Shown here piece by piece: positions 44,594 to 54,107 of a stretch of DNA of 64,000 nt (its first letter is position 1; each line of letters starts with the position of its first letter). A program made the position numbers and the translations under genes. The notes beneath the pieces are model-generated. The model did not search any database, had not been told where the DNA came from, and saw only the letters and a list, made by a program, of their open reading frames with translations. Source of the stretch: CAZTUH01 sp964616175 (GTDB lineage: Bacteria; Pseudomonadota; Gammaproteobacteria; Burkholderiales; Burkholderiaceae_B); contig CAZTUH010000005.1 in the NCBI GenBank assembly GCA_964616175.1, positions 74,788 to 138,787 on the forward strand. The letters run 5' to 3'.

Positions 44594-47497
44594 TTATTGG
44601 CAAGCTTCACATTCATCGATTACCTTTTGGTGAATTTTGGACGCATTTGTTGGTGATTTCTCTTTCCTGGATTTGTACTCTGCAACTGTCTTACTTGATT
44701 CTGAACTGCTGTGTATAATGCTTGGTAAAACAGAATTTAATTCTCCACCATAACCTGTTGATTTTTCTGGATTAGTTGCTCCGAGAGTTCTCAAATAATA
44801 AGTTGTTTTCAAACCTTTCTTCCATGCAAGTTTGTAAGTTTCATCAATTTTTTTTCCAGAAGTTCCACTCAGGTAAATATTTAGTGATTGGGCTTGATCT
44901 ATCCATTTCTGTCTTCGAGCTGCACATTCAATCAACCAACTCGGATGAATCTCAAAAGCAGTGGCATAGAGTTCACGAATTCCTTGGGGAATGCGATCTA
45001 TCTTGGATAGGCTACCATCAAAATATTTAAGATCCCCAATCATTATTGGATCCCAAAGATTCAACTTTTTTAAATCTTGCACAAGATATTCATTAACAAT
45101 TGTAAATTCTCCAGAAAGGTTTGATTTAACATATAGATTCCGGAATGTAGGTTCAATACATGCAGATATTCCAATAATGTTCGAGATAGTTGCAGTAGGA
45201 GCAATTGCAATACAATTAGAATTTCTCATTCCATATTTCTTAATACTTATTCTTAAGGAATCCCAATCCAAACAACTAGACTCATTAACTTCTAGATAAC
45301 CCTCTCTTTCTTTAGCTAACATTCTGATTGTATCTTTTGGAAGAATTCCGCGTGACCATAAAGATCCATTAAATGAAGGATATGGACCTCGTTCTTTTGA
45401 TAATTCACAAGATGCGGAATAAGCATGGTAACAAATGATTTCCATTGACTGATCTGAGAATTCAACTGCTGCTTGTGATGCATATGGCATGCGCATCATA
45501 TATAAGCAGTCCTGAAAACCCATAATGCCTAATCCAACTGGACGGTGCTTCATATTGGAGGTTTTTGCCTTTTCTATTGGGTAAAAATTTATGTCAATTA
45601 CATTGTCCAGCATACGCATAGCGGTTTTGATAGTTTTTTTAATTTTCAGAATATCAAGTTCGAAATTATCATTCTTTGTTTTTTGCATATGCGATGCTAA
45701 ATTGATTGAACCAAGATTACAAACGGCAATTTCAGAATCATTTGTGTTAAGTGTAATCTCAGTGCATAAGTTTGAACTATGAACCACTCCAATATGTTGT
45801 TGGGGAGAACGTATATTACAAACATCTTTAAATGTAATCCATGGATGTCCAGTTTCAAATAACATAGAAAGCATCTTTCTCCAAAGAGAAAGTGCAGGTA
45901 TTTTCTTGAATAGAGAAATTTCCCCAGTTTCTGTTTTTATTTCATATTCGAGATAAGATTTCTCAAAATCTTTTCCATATTTTTCATGTAGATCTGGACA
46001 ATCTGCTGGGGATAATAAGGTCCATGTTTCATTTTTTATAACACGTTTCATAAATAAATCAGGGATCCAATTAGCAGTATTCATGTCATGTGTACGCCGT
46101 CGTTCATCTCCGGTATTCTTACGCAGTTCAAGGAATTCTTCTATATCCAGATGCCATGTTTCCAAATATGTACAAACAGCGCCTTTGCGTTTCCCACCCT
46201 GATTGACAGCTATTGCTGTATCATTAACTACCTTTAAAAAAGGAACTACCCCTTGGCTTTTTCCGTTGGTTCCTTTGATATGACTATGCAATGCCCGAAC
46301 TGCAGTCCAATCATTACCTAGTCCACCTGCATATTTTGCTAATAATGCATTTTCTTTAATAGATTCATATATTCCTGAAAGTTCATCGGGAACAGTTGTT
46401 AAATAACATGAAGAAAGTTGTGGATGATTTGTACCAGAATTAAATAATGTTGGAGATGAACTCATAAAATCAAAAGAAGATAAGATCTCATAGAACTCTA
46501 TAGCCTTAGCTTCTTTATCCTTCTCTCGAATTGCTAATCCCATAGCAACTCGCATAAAGAAAATTTGAGGTAATTCAATTCGTTGACTATTGATGTGTAA
46601 AAAATACCTATCGTATAGAATTTGCAAGCCTAAATAGCCAAATTTTAGATCCCGTTCAGCATTTAAGTACTTGCTAAGAATATCTAAATCAAATTTTCCA
46701 ATTTCTTGGTTTAATAATCCTGATTGGATCCCTTTTTTTACAAACTTTGGAAAATATTCAGCATAGCGACGGTTCATTTCCAATTGAGAAACTTCTTCAT
46801 TGAATACTTCTTTGCAGATTGTATACAGAAGGAGCCTAGCAGCTACTTGATTGTAAATCGGATCATTTTCTATCTTTGATTTTGCAACTAGAATAGCTGA
46901 TTTTAAGACTTCATCAGCAGAAACCCCATTGTAAAGATTTCTTAAAACTTCTTTTAAGAAATCTCCTGTATTTATTGAACTTTCCAAACCTAAGCTAGCA
47001 GAACCAATGATAGAGTGTAGTTTATCTATATTCAGAGGGTATGTTGAACCATTTTCCTTGACCTGGATGTTGGTAAGCTTTTCATGAATTTTAAGAGGTT
47101 GCCTAGCTTTAGCATGTTCTTCTCGATATAAAACATAAGCTCGAGCGACATCGTGCAAACCAGATTGCATCAATGTTAATTCAACTTGATCTTGTATATC
47201 TTCTATGTGAAATATGTTTCCCGATGAAGAGTTTTTCAACAGAGTTGAAACAACTTGAAAAGTTAATTTTTCAATTACCTCTCGAATACGCTTTGATATT
47301 AAACTTTCTTCTCCATTTACAGCTAGAAAAGCCTTGGTCATAGCAACAGAAATTTTTTCTGAATCAAATTTAACAACTGAACCATTTCGGCGAATTACGC
47401 TTGCTGAAGTCGATGCAATCTTAGGGGTTTCTGATGAACTAAATTTCGGTATTGATTCCTCATTTTTATGAATCACAGAACCATTTGAGTTTTGCAT
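44594..47497 (-). CDS. nrdA: Class I ribonucleotide reductase, alpha subunit
   Basis: Catalytic subunit reducing ribonucleoside diphosphates, 967 residues. An N-terminal ATP cone (SVIRRNGSVVKFDSEKISVAMTKA reads across residues 33-56) allows dATP control; the barrel carries SSCYLTTV (about residue 360), GGLGNDW, the active-site SNLCTEITLNTNDSE with NLGSINL (about residue 570-595), and radical-transfer residues further on. The tail ends CEACQ, the CxxC used for reduction by thioredoxin/glutaredoxin. AGGAG lies five bases before the ATG. Two NrdR boxes lie about 90-140 bases upstream. Confidence 0.97.
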   Translation of the reverse strand: MQNSNGSVIHKNEESIPKFSSSETPKIASTSASVIRRNGSVVKFDSEKISVAMTKAFLAVNGEESLISKRIREVIEKLTFQVVSTLLKNSSSGNIFHIEDIQDQVELTLMQSGLHDVARAYVLYREEHAKARQPLKIHEKLTNIQVKENGSTYPLNIDKLHSIIGSASLGLESSINTGDFLKEVLRNLYNGVSADEVLKSAILVAKSKIENDPIYNQVAARLLLYTICKEVFNEEVSQLEMNRRYAEYFPKFVKKGIQSGLLNQEIGKFDLDILSKYLNAERDLKFGYLGLQILYDRYFLHINSQRIELPQIFFMRVAMGLAIREKDKEAKAIEFYEILSSFDFMSSSPTLFNSGTNHPQLSSCYLTTVPDELSGIYESIKENALLAKYAGGLGNDWTAVRALHSHIKGTNGKSQGVVPFLKVVNDTAIAVNQGGKRKGAVCTYLETWHLDIEEFLELRKNTGDERRRTHDMNTANWIPDLFMKRVIKNETWTLLSPADCPDLHEKYGKDFEKSYLEYEIKTETGEISLFKKIPALSLWRKMLSMLFETGHPWITFKDVCNIRSPQQHIGVVHSSNLCTEITLNTNDSEIAVCNLGSINLASHMQKTKNDNFELDILKIKKTIKTAMRMLDNVIDINFYPIEKAKTSNMKHRPVGLGIMGFQDCLYMMRMPYASQAAVEFSDQSMEIICYHAYSASCELSKERGPYPSFNGSLWSRGILPKDTIRMLAKEREGYLEVNESSCLDWDSLRISIKKYGMRNSNCIAIAPTATISNIIGISACIEPTFRNLYVKSNLSGEFTIVNEYLVQDLKKLNLWDPIMIGDLKYFDGSLSKIDRIPQGIRELYATAFEIHPSWLIECAARRQKWIDQAQSLNIYLSGTSGKKIDETYKLAWKKGLKTTYYLRTLGATNPEKSTGYGGELNSVLPSIIHSSSESSKTVAEYKSRKEKSPTNASKIHQKVIDECEACQ

Positions 47498-47588
47498 GTA
47501 ATCTCCTGAGCAAAGATAAATGAATTATTTGGTAAATAGATGAACTCTAAAAATTACTATTTTGAAGATGAGGATTTCTAAGATAATA

Positions 47589-47635
47589 ATACTATATATG
47601 GTATGTAGCTCATATGATAACACTAACTATGGTAA
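47589..47635 (-). promoter_or_regulatory. Pair of NrdR boxes upstream of nrdAB
   Basis: Two 16-bp near-palindromes, ATACTATATATGGTAT (47589-47604) and ACACTAACTATGGTAA (47620-47635), agree at 12 of 16 positions. They start 31 bases apart, the three-helical-turn spacing characteristic of tandem NrdR boxes (consensus aCaCwAtATaTwGtgt). The repressor itself is encoded at 58463-58924. Confidence 0.82.
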
Positions 47636-47796
47636 TAGTATCAGAGATGTTCAAAGAAAAGATAAAGCTTTTTTGTTACGAAAAAAAATCCTAGAAAGAT
47701 AAAGTTAACTTTTTAAAATTTTTTATAAAGTTATAAAAAGAAAGCAATTTAGTCAGAGATAGAGAATTTTTGAGATTTGATATTTTATTACATTCC

Positions 47797-49212
47797 CTAA
47801 AATTTATACGCTTCTAATCTTAATAAAACTATTTTCTTTCCTAACAATAGCAAAATGTCTTCCAAGGGAGGGGTTTGAATCCTTCCTGTAAGAATGATTC
47901 TTATTGGAATTGCTAAATCTGGCATCTTAGCTTTATGCGCTGAGAGCACGGTTTTAACAAGAAATGAAATATTTTCACGTGTCCAATTTATTTCGGAAGC
48001 TTTTTCAAAAAAGCTTTTCAACAGTAATTTTTTATTAGGAGTTATATACTTTTCGAGTAGATGATTAAAATCTGGAAGAAATTTCTTAGAAAAAAACACA
48101 ATATTTTCTGCTAGTTCTTGCAGAGTATCAACTCGATTTTTAAATAAAAAAAGAACATTAGTCAAATTTTCTATCTCGGAACTTATCTCTTTTCTATTGA
48201 ACATAAATTTTTCAAAAGATCGAGATAAATCTTCAGAACTCATTTGTTTTATATAGTAAGAGTTGATCCAATTTAGTTTTTTTGTATCCCAACATGCCGG
48301 TGATTTAGAAATGTGTTTCACATCGAAATGTTTAACTAGTTCATCTTGGCTAAATATCTCATTATTTCGATAACTCCAACCCAAACGGGCTAGATAATTG
48401 ATCATAGCATTTGGTAGGTATCCCTGGTCTCGATAGGACATGATGCTTGCTGCACAGTTACGTTTTGATAATTTTTTTCCATTTTTATCAAAAATCATTG
48501 GAAGATGTCCATACCTTGGTAACTTTGCATTTAGCGATTCTAGTATATTAATTTGCCGAGGGGTGTTGTTTATGTGATCTTCCCCACGCAATACATGAGT
48601 TATATTCATATCCCAATCATCTATAGCAGAACAAAAATTATAAGTTGGGGTTTCATCAGAACGAGCAATTATTAAATCATCAAGTTCTTTATTCTGAAAA
48701 CTTATAGTACCTCGCACAAGATCATTCCAAACAACTGAACCATGCGTAGGATTTTTAAATCGTACAACTGGTCTTTTGTTTTTTGGAATCTCAGGTAATA
48801 TTTTTCCTGGTTCTGGACGCCAGGTACCATCGTAACGTGGTTTGTCTTGTGCTAGACGAGCCGAGTTTCTCATAAGATCAAGTTCATCAGGTGAACTATA
48901 ACAATAATAAGCTGATCCGGATTTTAACATTTCATGGATAATCGTTTTGTAACGATTCATGCGGTCTGACTGATAGAAAGGGCCTTCATCTGGTTTTATT
49001 CCTAACCAATTAATGCTATCCAAGATAGATTGAATTGATTCTTTAGCAGATCTTTTATTATCAGTATCTTCTATACGCAAGATAAACTTTCCATCATGGT
49101 GACGTGCAAAGATCCAAGAAAAAAGTGCTGTTCTAATGCCTCCAAGATGTAAGAATCCTGTAGGAGATGGAGCAAAGCGTGTTCGAACATTATCAGAGAT
49201 TTTTGAAATCAT
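47797..49212 (-). CDS. gltX: Glutamyl-tRNA synthetase
   Basis: Charges tRNA-Glu, 471 residues, class I. The HIGH-type motif is FAPSPTGFLHLGGIRTALFSW (split: APSPTGFLHLGG near residue 15), the KMSKS-type loop is KKLSKRN (about residue 240), and LRGEDHINNTPRQ matches the family. The discriminating C-terminal anticodon domain is rather divergent but full length. Flanked by 299 bases to nrdA and a long empty region upstream. Confidence 0.96.
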   Translation of the reverse strand: MISKISDNVRTRFAPSPTGFLHLGGIRTALFSWIFARHHDGKFILRIEDTDNKRSAKESIQSILDSINWLGIKPDEGPFYQSDRMNRYKTIIHEMLKSGSAYYCYSSPDELDLMRNSARLAQDKPRYDGTWRPEPGKILPEIPKNKRPVVRFKNPTHGSVVWNDLVRGTISFQNKELDDLIIARSDETPTYNFCSAIDDWDMNITHVLRGEDHINNTPRQINILESLNAKLPRYGHLPMIFDKNGKKLSKRNCAASIMSYRDQGYLPNAMINYLARLGWSYRNNEIFSQDELVKHFDVKHISKSPACWDTKKLNWINSYYIKQMSSEDLSRSFEKFMFNRKEISSEIENLTNVLFLFKNRVDTLQELAENIVFFSKKFLPDFNHLLEKYITPNKKLLLKSFFEKASEINWTRENISFLVKTVLSAHKAKMPDLAIPIRIILTGRIQTPPLEDILLLLGKKIVLLRLEAYKF

Positions 49213-49973
49213 AAGGTTTATGAAAAATGTAATTTGGAAATTTTTTATCTCACTTAGAAAACTTCTTTCTGAAAGACTCTACAAGAATTAATGCTATTGT
49301 TCTTGAGCTATTAAAAAATTATAAAAAAATTGATCAAGAATGAAAATATAACTAGTTCGAATTATAAATCAACCTGTTATAGATCACAAAAAGTGAGAAA
49401 GGAGAAAGTATAGAAAATTTTTTTATTTTGAAAAATCAAGAATTTTTGAAGGCAAAATAAATCCTTTTTTTTAAATCTTGAGAATTTTTTCATTGCCTAA
49501 ATTGAGATCCTTTTGAAATTCAAATGAAAGAATGTAGAATGAATGCTTGAATTTTAAAGACGAGAAATTGTAAAACTTGTTAGTTATCTCAAAAAAAATA
49601 GTTTCTAAATTGAATTGAGAAGAAAATTTTGAGCTCGGATTGATAAATTCTGGTCTTGCAAAATATTTTCAACAGAGAAAATTGTTTTGGAGAAACTAAA
49701 AGAATTTGCTATTTTTGAATGATAAGAAAAATTCTTCGGTGATTTTTTCACTTTATTTTTATGTATTGGCTTTTGCAAATAAGGGTTAACAAACAAGAAA
49801 AAAGTAATTCTTAAAGTTGAATCTAAATAAATTTCTCGATCTTTTAATTATGTTTTTTGTTTTTTATTTTGCTAATTTGAACAATCTATATTCTAAGCTA
49901 GCTTATTTTATCGATTAAATGAATTTATTTTCTTAGGTGTGAGCAGTCTGACAACCATATTTTTTGAATCAAG
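49213..49973. other. Longest gene-free region (gltX-pmbA)
   Basis: About 760 AT-rich bases between divergent genes. A 63-codon minus-strand frame at 49605-49796 looks like random low-complexity sequence. No tRNA or other RNA fold was recognised. In other betaproteobacteria a DUF615 (yjgA) gene is often found opposite pmbA; no trace of it was seen. Confidence 0.55.
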
Positions 49974-51347
49974 ATGAACAACTATTCCAATAATTCCATT
50001 AAAAACCTAGATCAATTGCGTCTATTTCATAATGATAATGATCTTATTGAACAAATACTTAAAAAATCTGTTGATATAGGAGCTAATGATGCATCAGTAA
50101 CAATTTCAAGAGATCTTGGTTTATCAGTATCTATTCGTCATGGAGAGCTAGAAACTATTGAACAATCAAACAAACGTTCGATTGAAGTCATTGTATATGC
50201 TGGTCAATGCTATGGTTCTGCTTCTACTTCTGATTTTTCCAAATCTGCTATCGATGAAACTATAAAAGCAGCTTGGGATCTAGCAAACAAAACGGCTAAA
50301 GATTATGCTTCTGGATTGCCAGATACTGAAGATTTGGCAACTAATTTCCCAGATCTTAATTTATATCACCCATGGGTAATTGATGTTGAAAAAGCTAAAA
50401 ACATTGCGATTTTAACCGAAAAAAATGCTCTCAGCATGAACTCAAAAATTGAGACTGACGGTGCTCAAGTGAGTATGAATGAAGGTCATTTTCTCCTTGG
50501 CAATACTCTTGGATTTAGAGGAGAGATTTTCCATTCAAATCATGATATTTCATTTGTTGCAATAGCCAATGATGGAAGCGAAATGCAACGGGATTATTGG
50601 TATACTTCTAATAGAAATCCATTATTTCTAAGTTCTCCTGAAAATGTTGGTTTAGTTGCAGCTCAACGCGCTTTATCTAGATTAGGTGCTCGAAAAATCA
50701 AAACTGGGAAATTTCCAGTAATATTTGAAGCTCCAATTGCGATGAGTTTATTAGGTAATTTTACCCAAGCTACAAGTGGAGGATCCTTATATAGAAAATC
50801 AAGTTTTTTGCTTAATTGCCTTGGAAAAGAAATATTTCCTAAACACATAGAAATCTTTGAAAATCCTCATATTCTTGGCGGAATGGGAAGTCGTGCTTTT
50901 GATGATGAGGGTGTGCGCACCAGCCTTCGGAAGATTGTAGATAATGGAATACTTCAAGGTTATTTTTTGTCAACATATACAGCACGAAAGCTTGGCATGA
51001 AAACAACTGGCAATTGTGGTGGATCTCATAATCTTGTACTTCGGTCTGATCAAACAAATGCATCTGATAATATCGAATATTTGCTTAAAAAAATGGGAAC
51101 AGGTCTTTTAGTTACTGAGTTAATAGGTCAGGGAGTTAATTATGTAACTGGTGATTATTCTCGAGGTGTTTTTGGTTATTGGGTCCAAAATGGAGAATTG
51201 CAGCATGCGGTGCAGGAAGTTACTATTGCAGGAAACCTATCTGATATGTTTCGAAACATTGTAGCTATAGGTTCGGATTCGATTTGCCGTGGAACAAAAA
51301 CAAGTGGTTCAATATTGATTGAAAATATGACAATTGCAGGGAGCTAA
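49974..51347 (+). CDS. pmbA: Metalloprotease PmbA/TldE
   Basis: Subunit of the TldD-TldE heterodimeric metalloprotease, which matures or degrades small peptides. It has 457 residues. Family features are LSVSIRHGELETIEQSNKR near residue 50, YGSASTSDFS, NDGSEMQRDYWYTSNRN, the GGMGSRAFDDEGV segment (about residue 305), and a C-terminal GQGVNYVTGDYSRGVFGYW. TldD, which supplies the metal-binding HExxxH, is not in the window. A good ATG lies at 49974. Confidence 0.93.
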   Translation: MNNYSNNSIKNLDQLRLFHNDNDLIEQILKKSVDIGANDASVTISRDLGLSVSIRHGELETIEQSNKRSIEVIVYAGQCYGSASTSDFSKSAIDETIKAAWDLANKTAKDYASGLPDTEDLATNFPDLNLYHPWVIDVEKAKNIAILTEKNALSMNSKIETDGAQVSMNEGHFLLGNTLGFRGEIFHSNHDISFVAIANDGSEMQRDYWYTSNRNPLFLSSPENVGLVAAQRALSRLGARKIKTGKFPVIFEAPIAMSLLGNFTQATSGGSLYRKSSFLLNCLGKEIFPKHIEIFENPHILGGMGSRAFDDEGVRTSLRKIVDNGILQGYFLSTYTARKLGMKTTGNCGGSHNLVLRSDQTNASDNIEYLLKKMGTGLLVTELIGQGVNYVTGDYSRGVFGYWVQNGELQHAVQEVTIAGNLSDMFRNIVAIGSDSICRGTKTSGSILIENMTIAGS

Positions 51348-51597
51348 AAAGAATTCTCAAAAAATTCCTAAGAATTTGAAAGGAATTGAATTTTTGGTTA
51401 GAATTTCTTTCTGGGAGAGCAGCATAAATTCATTCTGATCTCTTCTGCATTTTTATTGTTTTCAGATTACTGGTTAGAAAATATATTTTTCTGACATAAT
51501 GTCTTTTTTTATCTATTTCGATTTTAAAAAAATTCGGTTTTTAGATTAACAATTTTACTGGTCTGATCTTCCGATTTTTAAATTAGAGTTATTGACT

Positions 51598-52026
51598 ATG
51601 AAAACTTTTTCAGCCAAACCATTCGAAGTAAAACGAAATTGGTTATTGATTGATGCTAAAGGTAAGATTCTTGGTCGTTTAGCAAGTGATATTGCTAAAT
51701 GGCTTCGAGGAAAACACAAACCAGAGTTTACACCCCATGTTGATACAGGGGATTATGTCGTTGTTGTTAATGCTTCTGAAATTTCTGTTTCAGGAAATAA
51801 AGAAAAGGAAAAATACTATTTTCGTCATAGTGGTTATGTTGGTGGGATTAAAAAGGTTCAATTTTCCGAAATGAGAAAAAAATTCCCCGAGAGAATTATT
51901 CAAAAAGCAGTCAGAGGAATGTTACCAAAGGGTCCCCTTGGGCGCTCTATGTTAAAAAAATTAAGAGTCTACCCAAACTCTGAACATCCCCATTTAGCGC
52001 AAAAATCAAGCATGATTGTAATTTAA
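51598..52026 (+). CDS. rplM: 50S ribosomal protein L13
   Basis: Large-subunit ribosomal protein needed early in 50S assembly. It has 142 residues, the same as in E. coli. Key segments are WLLIDAKGKILGRLASDIA (residue 15), LRGKHKPEFTPHVDTGDYVVVVNA, RHSGYVGG, AVRGMLPKGPLGRSMLKKLRVY and the ending LAQKSSMIVI. ATG 51598 is preferred over TTG 51592. It forms an operon with rpsI. Confidence 0.98.
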   Translation: MKTFSAKPFEVKRNWLLIDAKGKILGRLASDIAKWLRGKHKPEFTPHVDTGDYVVVVNASEISVSGNKEKEKYYFRHSGYVGGIKKVQFSEMRKKFPERIIQKAVRGMLPKGPLGRSMLKKLRVYPNSEHPHLAQKSSMIVI

Positions 52027-52041
52027 AAGGATTAACTTAGG

Positions 52042-52434
52042 ATGATTGGAAATTGGAATTATGGGACAGGACGTCGGAAAACTTCCGTTGCTCGTGTTTT
52101 TATTAAAAAAGGGGAGGGATTAATATCCATTAATGGAAAATCCATTAATGATGCCTTTTCTAGAGAAACTGGTCGAATGATTGTTAGACAACCTTTAGAC
52201 CTTGTTTCTGACTATGGCCCATTCGATGTAAAAATCAATGTCTATGGCGGAGGCGAAACAGGTCAGGCTGGGGCTGCTCGACATGGAATTGCTCGTGCCC
52301 TGGTTGATTATGACCTCCACTTGAAAACAATACTGTCGAAATCTGGTTTTTTAACTCGTGATGCACGCAGTGTCGAACGCAAGAAAGTTGGACTTAGAAA
52401 GGCTCGACGACGGAAGCAATTTAGTAAACGTTAA
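52042..52434 (+). CDS. rpsI: 30S ribosomal protein S9
   Basis: Small-subunit protein whose C-terminal tail reaches the P-site tRNA. It has 130 residues. Typical parts are YGTGRRKTSVARVF at the start, GGGETGQAGAARHGIARAL in the middle and the basic end ERKKVGLRKARRRKQFSKR. It follows rplM by 15 bases with AGG upstream of the ATG. Confidence 0.98.
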   Translation: MIGNWNYGTGRRKTSVARVFIKKGEGLISINGKSINDAFSRETGRMIVRQPLDLVSDYGPFDVKINVYGGGETGQAGAARHGIARALVDYDLHLKTILSKSGFLTRDARSVERKKVGLRKARRRKQFSKR

Positions 52435-52476
52435 TTTCTTGTTACTCTTAATGATTGGCTATTTGATTTTTCTATA

Positions 52477-53556
52477 ATGACCCAAAAAATCTATCCTAAG
52501 AAACCTATTCAAGTCAGTATCATTGGAGCTTCTGGATATACAGGAGCAGAATTATTGAGGGTTTTATCCAATCATTCAATGGTGCAAATTAAAACGATTA
52601 CTTCAAGGAAGAAATCCGGCAAACACATTTCAGAAGTTTATCCAAATTTTCGTAAAAAAATTGACCTAGTTTTTTCTTTGCCAGAAAGAGTTAATTTTGA
52701 TGGGTCAGATGTTGTTTTCATTGCTACCCCGCATGGGGTAGCAATGAAATATGCTAGAAAATTCTTAGAAAGAGGAATAAAAATCATAGATCTTTCTTCT
52801 GACTTTCGTTTTAAAAATAGAGAAACATTTGAGTATTGGTACAAAATTAAGCATGAATGTCCTGAACTGCTTAAATATTCTGAATATGGTCTTGTTGAAC
52901 TTAATCGGCCTGTTTTAGAAAAAGCTAATATTATTGGTAATCCCGGTTGCTATCCAACGACTATATTGTTGGGATTAGCCCCATTATTTAAAAGCAATGG
53001 ACAGCAATTAATAGATACAAATTTGATAATTGCAGATTGTAAATCTGGTATATCTGGTGCTGGAAAAAAACTCCAATCTTCTTTTCTGTTTTGTGAGATT
53101 TCAGATAATATGAAGGCATATGGTTTACCAGAACATCGACACTATCCCGAGATAGTTGCGCAATTGCAAAAAGAAAAGATAGGAAATCAGAAGTTGAACT
53201 TTACTTTCGTTCCACATTTAGTTCCTATGATACGAGGTATGTTTTCGACTATTTATACCAGGGTTTTACCAGAAGCTAGAAATACTGATTTTCAAAATTT
53301 ATTTGAAGAGTTTTATAAACAAGAATATTTTGTAGATGTCATGCCATCAAATAATTTTCCCGAAACACGTTCTGTGAAACTTTCTAATAGGTTACGCATT
53401 GCTATACATAAGAATGCAGTCTCAAATTCTCTTATTATTCTTGTTGTTCAAGATAATTTAATGAAAGGAGCTGTTGGTCAAGCTGTACAGAATATGAATT
53501 TGATGTTTGGATTAAAAGAATCTACTGGTTTGGAACATTTTTCAGCCATTCCATAG
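52477..53556 (+). CDS. argC: N-acetyl-gamma-glutamyl-phosphate reductase
   Basis: Third step of arginine synthesis. It has 359 residues. The nucleotide-binding start is VSIIGASGYTGAELLRVL, the catalytic Cys sits in IGNPGCYPTTILLGL (about residue 152), HRHYPEI and FVPHLVPMIRGMFSTIY follow. The rpsI-argC arrangement is common in Betaproteobacteria. Its product would enter the cyclic pathway that uses argJ (18535-19761). Confidence 0.96.
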   Translation: MTQKIYPKKPIQVSIIGASGYTGAELLRVLSNHSMVQIKTITSRKKSGKHISEVYPNFRKKIDLVFSLPERVNFDGSDVVFIATPHGVAMKYARKFLERGIKIIDLSSDFRFKNRETFEYWYKIKHECPELLKYSEYGLVELNRPVLEKANIIGNPGCYPTTILLGLAPLFKSNGQQLIDTNLIIADCKSGISGAGKKLQSSFLFCEISDNMKAYGLPEHRHYPEIVAQLQKEKIGNQKLNFTFVPHLVPMIRGMFSTIYTRVLPEARNTDFQNLFEEFYKQEYFVDVMPSNNFPETRSVKLSNRLRIAIHKNAVSNSLIILVVQDNLMKGAVGQAVQNMNLMFGLKESTGLEHFSAIP

Positions 53557-53667
53557 CATTTTTTCAAAGTTGAAATTATCTGAATATATATAAAACCGAG
53601 ACAACTGTTGAAGTTGAAGTTTTTTCTGGGTTTCTAATATGAATTCTCGAGTTTTGGAGGTTAGGTT

Positions 53668-54045
53668 TTGAATTCAGAAGACAAAAATATTTATCAAACT
53701 GACAATATAAAATCCAATTTCCCTTTGGTTTTTAGTGATTCTGCTGCTTCCAAGGTGAAGATCCTTCTTCTAGAAGAAGATAATCCAAGATTGAATCTGC
53801 GAATTTTTATTCAAGGTGGTGGATGTTCAGGATTTCAGTATGGTTTTACATTTGATGAAAATATCGATAAAGATGATACTATTTTAGATAAAAATGGTGT
53901 AAAGCTGTTAATTGATCCTATGAGTTTTCAATACCTTATAGGTGCTGAAATTGATTACAAAGAAGATTTAGAAGGGGCTCAATTTATAATTCGCAATCCA
54001 AATGCTGTTACAACTTGTGGATGTGGATCTTCTTTCTCGATTTAG
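53668..54045 (+). CDS. erpA: A-type iron-sulfur carrier ErpA
   Basis: Receives and delivers Fe-S clusters to apoproteins. It has 125 residues. The three cluster Cys lie in GGGCSGFQYGF (about residue 53) and TCGCGSSF near the end. The start is TTG at 53668: a perfect GGAGG lies seven bases before it and no ATG fits. The N-terminal 18 residues are extra to the core. Likely clients in this window include IlvD and MutY. Located after argC, as in related bacteria, but without anmK. Confidence 0.95.
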   Translation: MNSEDKNIYQTDNIKSNFPLVFSDSAASKVKILLLEEDNPRLNLRIFIQGGGCSGFQYGFTFDENIDKDDTILDKNGVKLLIDPMSFQYLIGAEIDYKEDLEGAQFIIRNPNAVTTCGCGSSFSI

Positions 54046-54107
54046 TATTTTTTAGATATTGATAATGGTTGCTGTTATTCACTTTATTGAACTGCAACTA
54101 AAGTTGG

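Noticed and set aside
49605..49796. 63-codon minus-strand frame between gltX and pmbA
   Set aside because: Low-complexity Lys/Phe/Ser-rich translation and no start signals; typical chance frame in AT-rich DNA.
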